Origin: Cryptomeria japonica
Lineage: Eukaryota > Streptophyta > Pinopsida > Cupressales > Cupressaceae
NCBI RefSeq assembly: GCF_030272615.1
Contig: NC_081409.1
Span: forward strand, 244,735,502-244,799,501
Length of the DNA: 64,000 bases
Reading direction: 5' to 3'
The position numbers and the translations under genes are program-made. This document shows positions 11,690-24,775 of the stretch, piece after piece. The first letter of the stretch is position 1; the number at the start of each line of letters is the position of its first letter. The notes under the pieces were generated by a model. It did no database searches and was not told the DNA's origin. It was given only the letters and a program-made list of their open reading frames with translations.

Positions 11690-12334
11690 CAAATTGATGA
11701 CAGATCTTGCATTGCCTTCGGTAGTAACTGACGAAGATTTGTTGGATCTTGGATCTGGTTTTGTTTACCAGGTAAGACACTTTATGAGTTATCATTTGGT
11801 CATACATCTATAGTTATGTATTTCAGAATCTTTGGTAGTATCAGAACCCAACAGTATCAGAAAATTCAACAGTAACTGAAGATCAGAGCAAAGAAATAGA
11901 AAGTCAAAAGACTCCTAGGTATGTAAGGTTGAATCATTCAGAAGATCGGATCATTTGAGATAAGAGAAAAGGAGTGATGATAAGGAGAAGGTTGGCAGGT
12001 GAAGAGGTATGCTTAATTTCTCAAATTGAACCGGCATCATTAGTTGAGGCATGTAAGGATGAATGTTGGATGAAAGCTATGGAAGAGGAATTGGATCAGA
12101 TAGAAAAGAACAACACATGGACTTTAGTTCCCCGACCTAAATAATAAGAATGTTATTGAAACTAAATGGGTTTTGAGGAATAAATTGAATGAAGATGGAC
12201 AAGTTGTGAGTAACAAGGCTAGATTGGTTTGCAAAGGATATTCTCAGAAGGAAGGAATTGATTATGATGAATCTTTTGCTCCGATAGCAAGGATGTTTTG
12301 GATATTTACAAGGAACAACTGAATATGGTTTATG
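11690..12334 (+). pseudogene. Deleted copia pol: integrase tail plus RT start
   Basis: At about 11790-11845 a trace of the integrase C-terminal core is seen (YELSFGHTSIVMYFRIFGS). A Ser/Thr-rich linker follows (TPRYVRLNHSEDRII), then the reverse transcriptase N-terminus from about 12040 (WMKAMEEELDQIEKNNTW and, after a frame slip, [17 protein letters not shown]) as far as FAPIAR at 12290. The middle of RT, including the YVDD catalytic loop, is deleted. A few bases later the frame is that of the RT/RNase H connection ([11 protein letters not shown]), which is cut by nested element N at 12340. Protease and the DDE part of integrase are missing. Confidence 0.8.
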
Positions 12335-12339
12335 GTATC

Positions 12340-13103
12340 TATAGGCACCTAAAATTGTCTTGTCTAATTAAATACATATTTTATTTATTTAATTATTTTA
12401 AGCCTAATTCTTCTATTAATTAAATAAATCTTTATTTATTTAATCAATTCATGTATCCTCTTCTAGCCTTATTTCTCATTTAAATAAATACATTTATTTA
12501 TTTAAATTATCCCTTTCCAAATTAAATAAATATTTATTTATTTAATTGATCCCACTTCTCTTATTAATTAAATGAACCTTTATTTATTTAATTAATTCAT
12601 TAACTTTTTCTACCCATGACACATGTCATTCATCTCTTAATTCCTACACTACCTACCCTCTCATTATTTCCTTATTTCCTCTACCTACCCTCTAATCCTA
12701 GCTGACCATTTATCTTTTACACCTCTGAATCTTATCCCTCCATTTCTTACAGTGTCTTCTATATAAGGAGATTCTTCCTTCATTATCAACCCCCAATGAT
12801 GCTTTCAAACTTTCATATGCAATCAAGCCTACTTGCAACCACATTTTTCATTCTTTGTTGAGCTCTTGTGCACACATAAAATCTTAGAGCAAATATATCA
12901 AGCAAGATCAATGGAGATAGGAAGAATGGAGATCCAAACCCTATTGGACATGTGATGGTATAATCTTCATGATTTCATTTGATTTGCATTGTCTTAGGTA
13001 ATCTTCATATGTTATGGTGGATCTTTGTTGTTGTTAGGCTAGGGTTTCGTGGTTGAATCTATTTCAGTCTTTCAATATTGTTATTCCATTTTTACCATAA
13101 ATA
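12340..13103 (+). repeat. 5' LTR of element N
   Basis: Starts TATAGGCACCTAAAATTG (the 3' copy has TGTAGACACC) and ends ACCATAAATA. An AT-rich first half built on TTTATTTATTTAA units is followed by a TATA box (TATATAAGG at 12760-12768). The LTR ends in TA rather than CA in both copies. I see no convincing tRNA complement just after 13103. Confidence 0.88.
12760..12768 (+). promoter_or_regulatory. LTR TATA box (N, 5' LTR)
   Basis: TATATAAGG, conserved at the same place in the 3' LTR (27593-27600), about 420 bases into the LTR. It is the likely core promoter for N transcripts on the plus strand. Confidence 0.6.
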
Positions 13104-13434
13104 GTCTTTCAATTTGACCATTTCTTTGCTAGCTGTGAATTGTCTCTTAGTAATGCTATGACTTGTCCAAGGATATGAGGACTTTGTGAGTCTAGTATGA
13201 ACTGGGGCATTCCTTATTTGCAACTATCTGATCTCCATGCAAATGGGTACAATGACTTTTTGGGTCGAACATATGCCTGGATTGTCATAACCTATTTGCC
13301 ATAATAAAGCTCAATGATGATAATAGCACAAGAATCTTTTTCTCTTCCATATCTTCTATCTTCCATCCCCCTTTCTTGATTGACCTCCATCATCCATTCA
13401 TGATTCTGTGTAGTCTGTTATCACATGACTGAGT
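13104..13434. other. N leader, no feature recognised
   Basis: Immediately after the 5' LTR there is no clear primer binding site and no ORF of note. The sequence is ordinary mixed composition. Confidence 0.4.
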
Positions 13435-13915
<481 letters not shown>

Positions 13916-13999
13916 TGTCATAATACAATGGTGTCAAAAATCATATGGCTACAATCATTCGAAGGTGTCATCATACAAAATGGTACAAAACTGATACAT

Positions 14000-15888
14000 A
14001 GGGAGCCCTCTAAGGCTATGATGAACTCCCTCCCTCGGAGCCGGCTGGCCTCGACAGAGTCTGAGCCCTGGAAGGACCCGCCCTAGGATCATCTTTCTTT
14101 CCCCCTCTATCTAGTGGTGGTGGAGGACCCATGACCCCACCACTCTACGCTTGTCTCCTGTCTCTCCCTCTAGTGGTCGTCATAGTCTGCAATGGTCTAC
14201 AGAAGCTCCTAGCCTACTGATCTAGTGGCACCACTCCTTAGTACACATCTCGCCAGTAGGCTATCTCCTCCCTTGCCCACAAAACATAGGTATATCTGGC
14301 CCCTGTGTCCTCTGCTGCCTGCCTCCCTGCCCTTAGTGTTGTCTCAACCTCTATATAGCACTGAATAGCCTGGTCCCTCTCCTACTCAATGTCACTCAGC
14401 TGTCTCCTGAGCCTAGTCATATCCCTCTGCAGATCCTGGATCTCATTTGCCTGTCCTTGGCAGATCTCCCTCAAGGATAGTAGCTCATCCTCCTCCTCTC
14501 CCCCCTCACCTTGTCCCTATGGCTACTCCTATCCCTATCCTTGTCCCCGTCCTTGTACCTATCTAGGAACCTATGTTGTTGGCACCTGTAATGACAATCC
14601 ACCTCTGCCCCTCACTACATGAGCCTACTGAGCCTGTCTCTCCTCTTCACCCTCTCTCCTCTAAGCCACCCTCATCTCTACCACTGCGCCCCACCTCCAT
14701 CATCGGCCTATACCTCCACCATCTCCACTATCATCTCCGTCACCTCCACCGTCTTCATCTATCGGCTCCCTCGGATCTGTCAGCAATGGAAATAGATGCT
14801 CTGCCCAATATGTAGTGTACTCTGCATCCATCCCTACATCCTCTACATCCACCCATATGTCCCAAGGCATGGGAACCATCTCCTGCAGCTATGTCAATGC
14901 CTGATCATAAGAAAGCAATGGACCCAAATGCACTTGATCCCTCACTGTCCACATATAAATCCTTGAACCCCATGGCATCCATTGTATCCTGTCGAACTGC
15001 CTCCATACTTTGTCTATCAACTGTCACTCAATGATATACAGTGTCCTCCCTATTAGATACCTGCTCTTGAATATATATGATAGCTCCACTGCATCATCCT
15101 CCCACTCCTTAGCCCTGATACGTACTCCATACCACACTATCTATCTCATCCATAACCCAGTGCCAATACTCCAGTCTCCCAATCTGTGGTTGTGACCTAA
15201 TCATATCATACAAATGAACATAGCTACGCTTATGTCCTCTACCTCTAAAATGTATTGGTCATGTAACCGACAAATGCTCATATGCCCAAACCTACAGCAA
15301 GGTCACTTTGCACCCCAATCCTATTGATCCATGATACACAAACTGATGCAACTCATAGTACACGTGTGCCAGTAGACATGACCCCCATGCAAACCTAGTG
15401 CTCTCAGTCACCAATGTCTCCAAAGTCTTCCCCCATCCCACTGCCAACCCTCATGTCACCCTATCCAGATAGAGGAAGCCACTGATCACTCCTACTAGCA
15501 CCGTCGGTAGTGCCAATCCTGTCTATGTCATGGTATCCCAAGCCACATGTCTAGCCCTCATCTCTAGTCCTAGATCCTGAAATAATCATCTCAGTGCATC
15601 CTTGTCTCTGTCTCGATTGTAAGGAACCAACTCCCCATCGATCGATATCCACAGTATCCTATACACATCCTCTAAGGTGACTGTCATCTCACCCATCGAC
15701 AAATGAAATGTGCAAGCCTCTGAGTGCCATCTCTCAGCTAATGCAGTCAACAATCCCATGTTCACCCGAAACTTAGGCACATACAAAATATATCGCAATC
15801 CCATAGCATCTACTGCTGCTCTATCCTTGAATGTCATCTCTGGTCGTAAACTTTGATTCGAAGGGAATCTCTCATGTGACTCCAACAT
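14000..15888 (-). pseudogene. Plant mobile domain (PMD, MAIN-like) pseudogene
   Basis: The minus strand opens with a 100-residue stretch (15888-15586): LESHERF, then MTFKDRAAVDAMGLRYILYV and LAERWHSEACTFHLSMGEMT followed by LEDVYRIL. This is the hallmark of the PMD/aminotransferase-like family that includes Arabidopsis MAIN and MAIL1. Further domain traces continue with stops and frame shifts: STRFAWGSCLLAHVYYELH (about 15400), GCKVTLL.VWAYEHLS and FRGRGHKRSYVHLYDM (about 15200). The Pro/Ser-rich tail reaches about 14000. It lies antisense to the LTR orientation of N, between inverted-repeat arms. PMD domains occur both in host silencing factors and in TEs; here it is clearly TE-borne and broken. 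Confidence 0.82.
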
Positions 15889-15916
15889 AGGTAGGTCCTC
15901 CTACAGTCAAGCAAAT

Positions 15917-16140
15917 CAACTATGTCAATCCTAGTGGCATTCCTTGTTCATCATAAAGTGTTGCTTTCTATCCTAGTGGTACTCCTTGTTCATCACAAAG
16001 TGTTGCTTTCTATCCTAGTGGTACTCCTTGTTCATCACAAAGTGTTGCTTTCTATCCTATTGGAACTCCCTGTTCATCACAAAGTGCTGATTTTTATCCT
16101 AGTAGTATTCCCTGTTCATCAAAAAGTGTTGCTTTGATCC
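15917..16140 (+). repeat. 45-bp minisatellite, about five units
   Basis: Tandem units of the form TCCTAGTGGTACTCCTTGTT plus CATCACAAAGTGTTGCTTTC run from about 15927 to 16137. The period is a multiple of three, so one frame is open with a repeating 15-residue pattern (LVHHKVLLSILVV). The open frame is a consequence of the repeat, not evidence of a gene. Confidence 0.9.
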
Positions 16141-16602
16141 TATCTTTAGGGAACCTATTTGAGTGCATCCTCTTGATTAGCTTATCCAATTGACAACGTA
16201 TGTTCTATCACAAAATTGTCAATTTTAGCCTGATCCAATTGGCAACTTATGTGTTATCACAAAATTGTCAATGTCTTTGGTACTCCATGTTCATCACAAA
16301 GTGCCTCAATCTATCCTATCCTAGGGCCTCTGCTTGATTGTATCCTCTTGAGTAGTTTCCCAATTGGCAATGTATGTTCTATCATAGAATTGTCAATCCT
16401 AGCCCTATCAGCTACCCTAGTCTTCCCTAGAGGATCTGCTTGAGTGTATCCTCTCAGCAGCTTATCCAATCGACAACATATGTTTATCACAGAACTGTCA
16501 ATTTGGCCTTGAAGACATAAACGTGCCTTTTTGACACAAATGTGCTTGCATCCTTCCTAAATGCGCCTGCTCTGCACAGATGCGCTTGACACACATCATT
16601 AA
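16141..16602. repeat. Dispersed short repeats
   Basis: Four diverged copies of a CCAATTGGCAA...ATCACAAAATTGTCAAT unit lie at about 16185, 16228, 16360 and 16465, followed by a GATGCGCCTGC/CACAGATGCGC block at 16520-16590. The CACAGATGCGC block resumes at 26370-26440, on the far side of the 9.7-kb insert, which marks the insert's boundaries. Confidence 0.6.
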
Positions 16603-16979
16603 TACATTTGGCCTAAAATTCTAATGGAGAAGGTATATTGTGAACAAATTTGATTTTTTTAAAAAAAATTGCCCTCATTCATCAGAATTCTAATGATAAT
16701 TCAATATTTATTTTCGATAGACAAGGAATTGACAATGAACTTTGTGTTTTTTTACAAAAAGTGTTCGTGTTCGTCGAAATTTTGACGACCGTGGGCATTA
16801 CTTAAAAAAAAAAAGAGAACAAGATATTTCAAATCATTTTCGCGGCCTCTTCCCATTCTCACATTACCGCCCCCACAGTGTACTCCCGCCTAGAGTAAGC
16901 ATGAACCGTGAACCGTTTTGACTGATTAATGCTAGCTCCAAGCATTCTCAGCTCATGGAATAAGGTTTGCAAAAATGGG

Positions 16980-17740
16980 AGCAATGTCGGCTCATGGAAT
17001 AGGGCAGGTGTAAAGCTCTATCAACATCCTCCAGCCTATGCGAAAATGGGAGCAATGTCGGCTCATGGAATAGGGCATGCTCCTAGGCATGAATCATATA
17101 TCGTATGAATCGACATCCTTTTTGGGGAATTTTTTTTTTTCAATAAATAGTTCATATGTTTTGTTTTATGCTCCCACATTTTGCAAACATCTACCAGGGC
17201 ATTCACAACTACAACATCTGAAAATATCCCTTAATGTTTCGATTGATTCCCAGACCCTATTCCAAGGTTCCAATCTCAAATGTGTATGAAGAGGGTGCTG
17301 TCAATGGTTGTGGATTTCGGTTCTACACCTACCATGTGCATTTTCCTTAAGGTTTCAAAAAGGTTTTCAACACATCTACTTTTTGCATATTGTTCATTCC
17401 ATGAGACGCCATTTTTGTGAGGAATTTTAGCAGTTTGAATTCCTTGTTGATGTCTTCACAGTATTGAAAGTTTCTAAAGCATTTTAAAAGGTCTATTTTA
17501 TGCAATCCTAGTGATCATTGTGTTTGACTAAAGACCAATAGGCTTCATTCCCCTTCTTTCATTCATTAGTATCGGTCACCCATCTATTTTGCACCTGCAG
17601 ATAGTGATGTTTCTGATTCTCCGTTGGCCTGGGCGCAGGTGTAAAGCTCTGTCAACATCCCCCAACCTGTGCGAATATGGGAGCTTTGAAATGGCACGCC
17701 AACTGTTTGACAAACTGCCTCACAGAAATTGAATGTTTTT
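16980..17740 (+). pseudogene. PPR gene fragment
   Basis: Bases 17676-17732 read YGSFEMARQLFDKLPHRN, then a stop. This matches the PPR motif form (cGs...AR.lFd.mp.rn) of plant RNA-binding organellar proteins. Upstream, AGGTGTAAAGCTCT...TCAACATCC...GCGAA.ATGGGAGC occurs twice (about 17006 and 17638), so a segment was duplicated. Only about one repeat of a normally tandem array is recognisable. It is a captured or decayed scrap. Confidence 0.5.
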
Positions 17741-20260
17741 GAACAAGGTATGAACATCTATCATAGGATAAATAATAGAGGAATTTTGTCACATGTTGTA
17801 GCTGCAATTGCCAGGTTACATGTTTTAAAGATGTTTTATATCATAGAATCAACATTCCAATGGCTATTTATTTTTTAAAATTTGGATATCATATTCCCAA
17901 CTGATGTCTATTTTCATGAAACTATTCCTTTAGGCAAGCAAAAAAAGCCTGCAAAAACTACACAAGGCTTAAACCATTATTCATAGCCCCTAGAAAATCT
18001 CTTCATTACCAAAAAAACCTATTCATACTTGAAAACATTATTCACACCTAAAACATTGTCCATGCCTAAGACATTAATCACAATATCAAATAATATTCAT
18101 AATGTAAATAAACACTATTCATGTTTAAACTATTGTTCATAGATTCATTTAACCTCAAAAATTACTCTAGAAGCTCTTGAGTCCAAATTTGTTGTTCTCT
18201 ATACGAATTATGGGGTTTGAAATCTATTTAGTATGATTGTGTAATATCCCTTGTCCAATGATGACTGGAAAATAAAATGGGCATATGATGATGCAACCTC
18301 AAATTCCTCTTATTTCATATCTAAATCAAACAAATGCCTCATTGAAAGTCATAAATACATGTTATAGACAGCTAATGTAAAATTACATGGACTGTCACAA
18401 TAATGTATCAAAATCAGACTTCACTAGATTATTGACATTTCGTCAAACATGTCATACAACCTCTGAAAACATATTACAGCTACAAGCCCATTCAAATCTT
18501 ATTATAAACCAGTTCCAATGCAATCATAGGATCTTTACATAGGCTGACTATCAAGAGATATGCTACTGATTTTTTGAAGACATTAGACAGTCACTAATTG
18601 AAGCATATATCTCAAAATTATAATGAAAGAAGAGGTTTGAAGAACTTGATTAAGCTATGCCCAAGTCTGGCGATGTAAACACCAACATTACTCATCCAAA
18701 ATAAAGCCATGTTAGAGTTATGATCTTCAATGCTTTCTCTTAGACAAGAGATAAAATTAAAAAACCACATGATTACTACAATAAATTTATTTTCTTATTA
18801 AAAATATAAATAATTACATTAGATATATATTCCACATAAAGAAAAGAAATGATGAAAATCATTTGTGTCTTAAATAATGAGATCAACAACTAAAAATGGG
18901 AAAATAATATCCTAATTACGACTCCCTAATTAGTATAAGATACTATTTCCAATATTATACTAAGGATAAATATTCAAAAACTATAATAACTACGCTAATA
19001 CATATATCACTTGCATGCCTTCCTTAATTTGATATAAGGCCCCTCTATCCAAATATGAAGTCTCAAGGGAGTTGTATGTGTCAATTATTCAAGATTCTTC
19101 TAAATATATTCCAACCTCTTCTTCCAACACATGTCTTGATGATCGTTGAGGATCTTTAAACTTTGAAAATATGAATGAACACACTCCTCTAGACATGATT
19201 TAAATACCATATTTAATTATACACATGGATGCAAAGGACATGATTTAGGATGTGTGCAATGAAGTGTGGAGGTTCATGAGAAATATACATTACATTTTTT
19301 TGAAGAATATTTAGGTTTCTATCCTCCTTTGTTGACATCCCCTCCCCCATTGTCTAATATATCTATGACTTTTCCAACAACTTTTAATCACAACAAGAGA
19401 TAATTTTGTATGAGTTTCTTAAAGCCAACTTTATTACTCTCCCCTTGAAAATTTGAAGAAAAAACCATAAACAAAATTAGGACAATCCTTTTTTCAAGCA
19501 TCATCAACTATTCCACTACTTAAAGTCATGATTTGGAGATTAAAATTCAACAACTTATTGTAGTTCTAGTAACATCTAAATAATAGGTGACAATGAGTTA
19601 TACACTAATCATATCCCTTCTAAATGACATTTATAACCTATTATGTTTTTATCTTGCTATATGACATCGGTAGCTTAATTACCTATTAGGGGCTCATTGC
19701 ATTCATGGTACTACGATTTCATGTGCAATCGTACTTGGGAGGCAATGTAATAGCCTAGTTCTTCTTGTCTCTACATTGTGGAGCAAGAATAATAGTTGTC
19801 AATTGTTCCTCTTTTTTAAGGATCCACTTTACCTTTGTTGATTTTTATCTTTTATAACTTGATATCCTTTCTTGCATATAATTATCCTCAATGCAAATTC
19901 TCTCCTTGCTTGGATGTGTGTGTTCCTTGATTAGGACCTCTTTCATTGTTTTGTAGGCAAATAAACAAAGACATCGACCTCTCCTCTCTACTTATACACA
20001 AAATGGCTAATTGAAACCACTTCATATACACAAAATATCTCCTTGCACTGATCGAGCCTAGAAAATGTGACACCCTTGTTCAACAAGGGTTGATACTCTA
20101 CAACATGATGCCTATCATTCATGAGGTCAAGGTGGTTGCTTTCATGCTCAATAAAAATATGATCAAAACTTTTTGTAGTTTTGCCACCATCATAATATCA
20201 TTTTGCTATTGTTAACATCATACATCCTCATGCTACGCTGGTAATTCATTGGGCTCTTCA
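17741..20260. other. No feature recognised
   Basis: About 2.5 kb of AT-rich sequence with only short, unsupported ORFs on both strands. I see no conserved domain, LTR edge or tandem structure. Confidence 0.5.
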
Positions 20261-20261
20261 A

Positions 20262-20445
20262 TTTATTCACTCTTTATATGTTAGTGACTACCTTTAACTT
20301 ATGAACCTTCAAATAAATCATCATAATGACCTTTATTCACTCTTTATATGTTAGTGACTACCTTTAACTTATGAACCTTCAAATGAACCTTCAAATAAAT
20401 CATCATAATGACCTCAAATAAATCATCATAATGACTACCTTTAAT
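20262..20445. repeat. Local tandem duplication
   Basis: TTTATTCACTCTTTATATGT through AAATAAATCATCATAATGAC is repeated twice with a period of about 71, with extra partial copies of AACCTTCAAAT and AAATAAATCATCATAATGAC. It looks like recent replication slippage. Confidence 0.85.
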
Positions 20446-21031
20446 TTTTTATTGTTCCACCCTACAATTTTGTATTTGAGGTATGTAAAATAGTTGCTCT
20501 ATAGAGTTTTTTTATCTCTCTACATTCTTTTGGTTTCCTTCATTTAAATTATGTAAAGTTTCCATGATTTCAAAAAATAAAGATTTTAGGAACAAGGTTT
20601 GATATGCATATATTTCTTATATACGAGCACAACAATTGAATGTTGGGGGTGTCATGGATATTTTGATACAGACATTTAAAATATAGAAACCCTTGTTATA
20701 AAATCTTAGAACTCATTCCAACACCAAGAAGTAGGGTTATTTTAGAGATTTTGGAAGTAACTACACATCAAATTTTGGGTGCCTTTGAAAAGAAAGTGGT
20801 ATGATGAAATCTTTGGGCATAAAATAGATGAAATGCACTCCATACTACTGCTGCACAATATTTTGGTCGATGATATTTTTAAAATAGTAAAGGAAGGTGT
20901 ATGGAACAACCAAATTCTTATCATTATAAACAATGAATATTTTAAGATCGTTTTATGATGTGTAAGTTGAGAATATTTTATGAAAGGTCCCTAAATGAAT
21001 ACACTTTAAACTGATTTTAGCAATGACTATC

Positions 21032-21278
21032 GGATGTAGACAAAATTAATGCTTTTTGGATTAGGATAGTACACATAATCTACTATCAAAAGGTTGTCAA
21101 AAATTCTTGGGACTAGGAGGTGTGAACTGGCCTACTCTTCTGCTTTTTATGCCATCAAAATTTGAGTTTGATTGTCATCATTTACTTTGCCAAATTCTTC
21201 ACACGTAACTCCTGAATCAATTTCCTACACACAAAATGATGAAAATAGGTTTGTTGATGGGGGATTTCCTAGGTCAAA
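21032..21278 (+). repeat. Direct repeat copy 1 (about 247 bp)
   Basis: Starts GGATGTAGACAAAAT and runs through ATCTACTATCAAAAGGTTG, GAACTGGCCTACTCTTCTGC and GTTGATGGGGG. It recurs at 22173-22418 with few differences. The two copies bracket about 0.9 kb. They lack TG...CA edges, so short LTRs are not demonstrated. Confidence 0.85.
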
Positions 21279-22172
21279 TAGGTTTGAATATACCTTGAAG
21301 TGTGCAATATGGAAGGTTTGTATTCTTAATCTCTTGCCCATTTATTAATTTAAAATATGATATCTTTATTAAATATCTCCTCTATTTTTGGAGGTAGACA
21401 TCTTTAGGAAAAGATCTCTTCCTCCCTCTTTAAAATGATCCCTTAACACTTGTTGAAAATATCTCTTTTATAACTATCTCTTCCTTTCTTATAGCAATGA
21501 GGCATGTACAAGGATCTTTCTTCCTATCTTGGAATGCATGTATGTTTATTAAGGGTATCTTCTTGGTGTTGAAGGTGCTTATCCTTGATCACTATCTACC
21601 TTAGGATATCAACCTAGAGGTATGTTGACATCTTAAGGGGAGGCATATGAGCTCTCCTTTTTTTCTTGTGTTAATTCATTTATGTTATATTGTCAAACTA
21701 GAAGTGTTGTGTGACATAGTGCCCCCTAGGGCATGGTTATTATTTTGTTGAGATTCGTTACTTGGAATAGCATGGATTAATGCCAGTTTGATCATTTTTG
21801 TTGTTTACACCTTTGCAAGTGTTGGTTATTATTGTTGTTTGTGTTTTGTGTCACTACAACAACCATTTTTTAGTAGATTTTTTGGATTGCCTTGCATCCA
21901 AATGGTTTTGTTTGTTAATCTTCTCTATCATGGATAACCTAGCATAACACAACTTGCTAGCTAATGAAATCCATGATGTAGCATGAATCACCCAACATTA
22001 CAAAACTTGTTAGCTAATAGTATTCATGTTTCTTCTTTTTGCTCTTATCATATGACTAATAGTAGGCATCTGCTTAGTAGACCTAGAAGTCAGATCTCTT
22101 CTCCTGTGACAGAGTGTTCAAGTAGAATTGTTGGGACTACGAGGTGCAAATCGACCAAATCCTCCACCTATT

Positions 22173-22418
22173 GGATGTAGACAAAATGAATTCTTTTTGG
22201 ATTAGGATGGTACACAGAATCTACTATCAAAAGGTTGTCAAAAATTCTTGGCACTAGGAGGTGTGAACTGGCCTACTCTTCTGCTTTTCATGCCATCAAA
22301 ATTTGAGTTTGATTGTCATCATTTAATTTGCCAAATTCTTCACACATAACTCCTGAATCAATTTCCTACACACAAAATGACTAAAATAGGATTGTTGATG
22401 GGGGCTTTCTTAGGTCAA
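22173..22418 (+). repeat. Direct repeat copy 2, running into an LTR-like fragment
   Basis: Second copy of the 247-bp repeat. Its end (GGGGGCTTTCTTAGGTCAAACC) and the following TTGTGAATTAACCTTGAAG up to about 22860 resemble part of the G-family LTR (CCCTTAGGTCAAACCCCGG...GAATTAACCAAG). A diverged gypsy LTR relative may lie here. Confidence 0.6.
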
Positions 22419-22867
22419 ACCTTGGGTTGTGAATTAACCTTGAAGTATAAGGTTTTCCTTTTGAGGGAAAGGATATCTAATCTAAAAATGCTTAAAATTG
22501 AACATGATACCTTGATGAATCTTTCTTGAATCCTCACACAAGGTTTTAGGATGTCATGCAGACTGTTGATCATGAATGTTGTGCTTTAACTTGAATTATC
22601 CTTCAATGCTTGATGAATGCTTTATTGCTTGTTCACTTGGAATTGAATTGATTTTATAATTAAGAGATCACTTGAATTGTAGGTAGACCCCTTCAAATGA
22701 TAGGGTAGGCTTCCTTTTATACCTAATCATACATAAAGTGTTTGAATTTTTTCTCACACATGAGGCAAGAAATGAGGGGTCATATTTTGGGTCCCAATCA
22801 CAAGTACCAAGACACCTAAGGCATCCTAGTCTTGTCAATATAGGAATCATAACTTATTAATGATGTA

Positions 22868-23300
22868 GTGAAAGTCCTTCATGAAGGACTTCTAGAAGTA
22901 TTTTTGGATGAGTCTTTGTCAAGTGCAGAGAAAATACAATTGATGCTTAATGGATTTAAGGAACGTGCTTTCAAATTGGAAGCCAAAGTTTTGAAGGATG
23001 TAGAGAAGAAGGTGGAAGAGAAAAGACTAGAAGTTTTGGTGATTAGATGTGCAACAACACATATCCAACTACAAGAAATCATAATTTTTTTTTTAGAAAA
23101 GTGTAAAGGATGTAGTGGCAGCATACATGTTTTAAAGGCAATGGCCTAAATATACTAAGGATATTAAGGGTCACATAGATATTATAGCATCACAAATTGT
23201 ACAACTATCTAGTACTATAGACATGAAGAATGATGCAGAAGGAAAAAAAAGGCTTCAAATAGAAAACTTGTACATGCAACTAAATCCATTGACTAATTAG
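22868..23300 (+). pseudogene. Unknown coiled-coil ORF
   Basis: A 93-residue open frame reads MKVLHEGLLEVFLDESL, then KDVEKKVEEKRLEVLVIRC and LQEIIIFFLEKCKGCSGSIH. After a stop at 23150 similar coding character continues (KGHIDIIASQIVQLSSTIDM) to about 23300. It is Lys/Glu/Leu-rich and predicted helical. I do not recognise the family. It could be a fragment of a TE structural protein. It lies just upstream of the DRM inverted repeat, in the same direction as the left arm. Confidence 0.35.
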
Positions 23301-24045
23301 AAGAACAAAATTAAGAAACGGTTCGATCATCTGAGAGATGTTGTAGACTTGCAACTCACCAGCTACTTAGTTTTTGCGAGTAAGAAATTTTTTGTTTTGG
23401 TTATGGTTGTGGTGTTTGTAGGGAGACATTTACAAATTTATATTTATTTTCACCATTTAATGGTTTATGGGTTTATAATGGTAATTTAATGTTCTTTCAT
23501 ATTTTTTATATAGATACTTTATAATAGCCTATTATAGTGATTTGTTCTATTATGGATAATGTTGTGGGTTAGATGGCTTTACCGTCGGTGCATGAAAGCA
23601 TTGCATGAGTTCTACTTTTAAAAATTACATGAAACATTTTTAATTTATTTGATTCAGTGTTATTTTAAAAAAAGATTATCAATGATGTTTCCTTTCTCCA
23701 AGAATTGGATCTAGGATCTTTCCGTCAGATAATATGTAACATCCAATGACTAAATATTTTCTTTACAAATGCTTATTTTATTTAATTATCATCTAAGCAT
23801 GAATTATAATTTATATCTGTGCGGAAGCAGAAGATACAAGCTGAAGACTCGTGTGCAAGTAAATTTCGTAAAAGAAAGCAAGAAGGCATTATCTTGAATG
23901 ACATGGAAACAAGCTCATCAGCTGCCTAGAAGAGAGAAATTGGAGAAAAGAAGAGGAAAGTGTTAAAGGGTGATAAATATAGAGAGAGTATGCAATACAA
24001 ACAAACAATGTCTGGAGTGTGTGATGTGACATCTCTAATTTATGT

Positions 24046-24775
24046 CCGGAGGGACTAATTGGTTTTAGAATTCCTGGGAAACCTATTGGGCCATGCTTGG
24101 AGGAAATCAATGTGTTCATGCAAGGGCCACCTTTTTTTCTATTATGAGAATTATGCTTTTGCACTGAAGGATATTTGGAAGACAATATCCAAAAATTTCT
24201 TACTGTGGAACTAGAGTTGGTGGATTCGAAGTACTTTTTGGCTTCCAGAAAACCAAGAGGTTATGTACACAATCTCCCAATAGAAGGGCGATTTCAAGAA
24301 TTACCTCTCCCCCCCCATGACTATTGAGGAAGAACTTCCTTAGACAAAGGATGGCCTCCATGGGATCAAAGAAAAAAATTGAATTTCATAGACTGTAGGC
24401 GATGTGGTGGTGTCCTTCGTGAAGAACTCTGCACTATAATTGAAAATTCACAAGGGAAACTGCAAGATAGTGAGTAGAAATACATTCTTGAAAAGTGGGA
24501 AGAATGGAACTTGGTTTGGGTGGGGCCAGGTCAGGTAGCTCCTCTAGAGGTTGACGAGATAGAAATTATATTAGGATTTGAAAAAAATCACACTCGTGGA
24601 ACTTCATGTGCCATTGATCGATTGCGTTGTTTGGGTAATGCATTCCAAATAGATACAGTTGCATACCATTTATATATCTTGAAATCATTTTATCCTAATG
24701 GCATTAAATTAAAGTACTTTCTCTTCTATCTGGTATTGGTGGAGCAGAGGTTGCATTGCATTGACCTAGGATACA
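24046..24775 (+). pseudogene. DRM-type DNA methyltransferase fragment, left arm
   Basis: DRM enzymes perform de novo cytosine methylation in RNA-directed DNA methylation, in the nucleus; their catalytic motifs are permuted (VI-X precede I-V). Across frame slips the arm reads GFRIPGKPIGP, PPFFYYENYAFALKDIW, VDSKYF, RGYVHNLPIEGR, LPLPPMTIEE, EWNLVWVGPGQVAPLEVDEI, ILGFEKNHTRG, LGNAFQIDTVAYHL, YPNGI and, in a shifted frame, SGIGGAEVALH (motif I). It stops before motif IV, so the catalytic Pro-Cys is absent. Stops interrupt it at about 24340 and 24475. The coding reads on without apparent introns, which suggests capture from processed mRNA. The UBA domains of full DRM proteins are not seen. Confidence 0.9.

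Noticed and set aside
15922-16137. 71-codon ORF with a repeating LVHHKVLLSILVV pattern
   Set aside because: It is the translation of a 45-bp minisatellite, open only because the period is a multiple of three.
21852-21862. CACTACAAC, resembling a CACTA transposon end
   Set aside because: No inverted partner ending in TTGTAGTG lies at a sensible distance and no subterminal array follows it. A 9-base match is expected by chance in 64 kb.
23889-24185. Minus-strand ORF and its mirror at 25464-25694
   Set aside because: These are antisense readings of the DRM hairpin arms. They agree with each other only because the arms are inverted copies.
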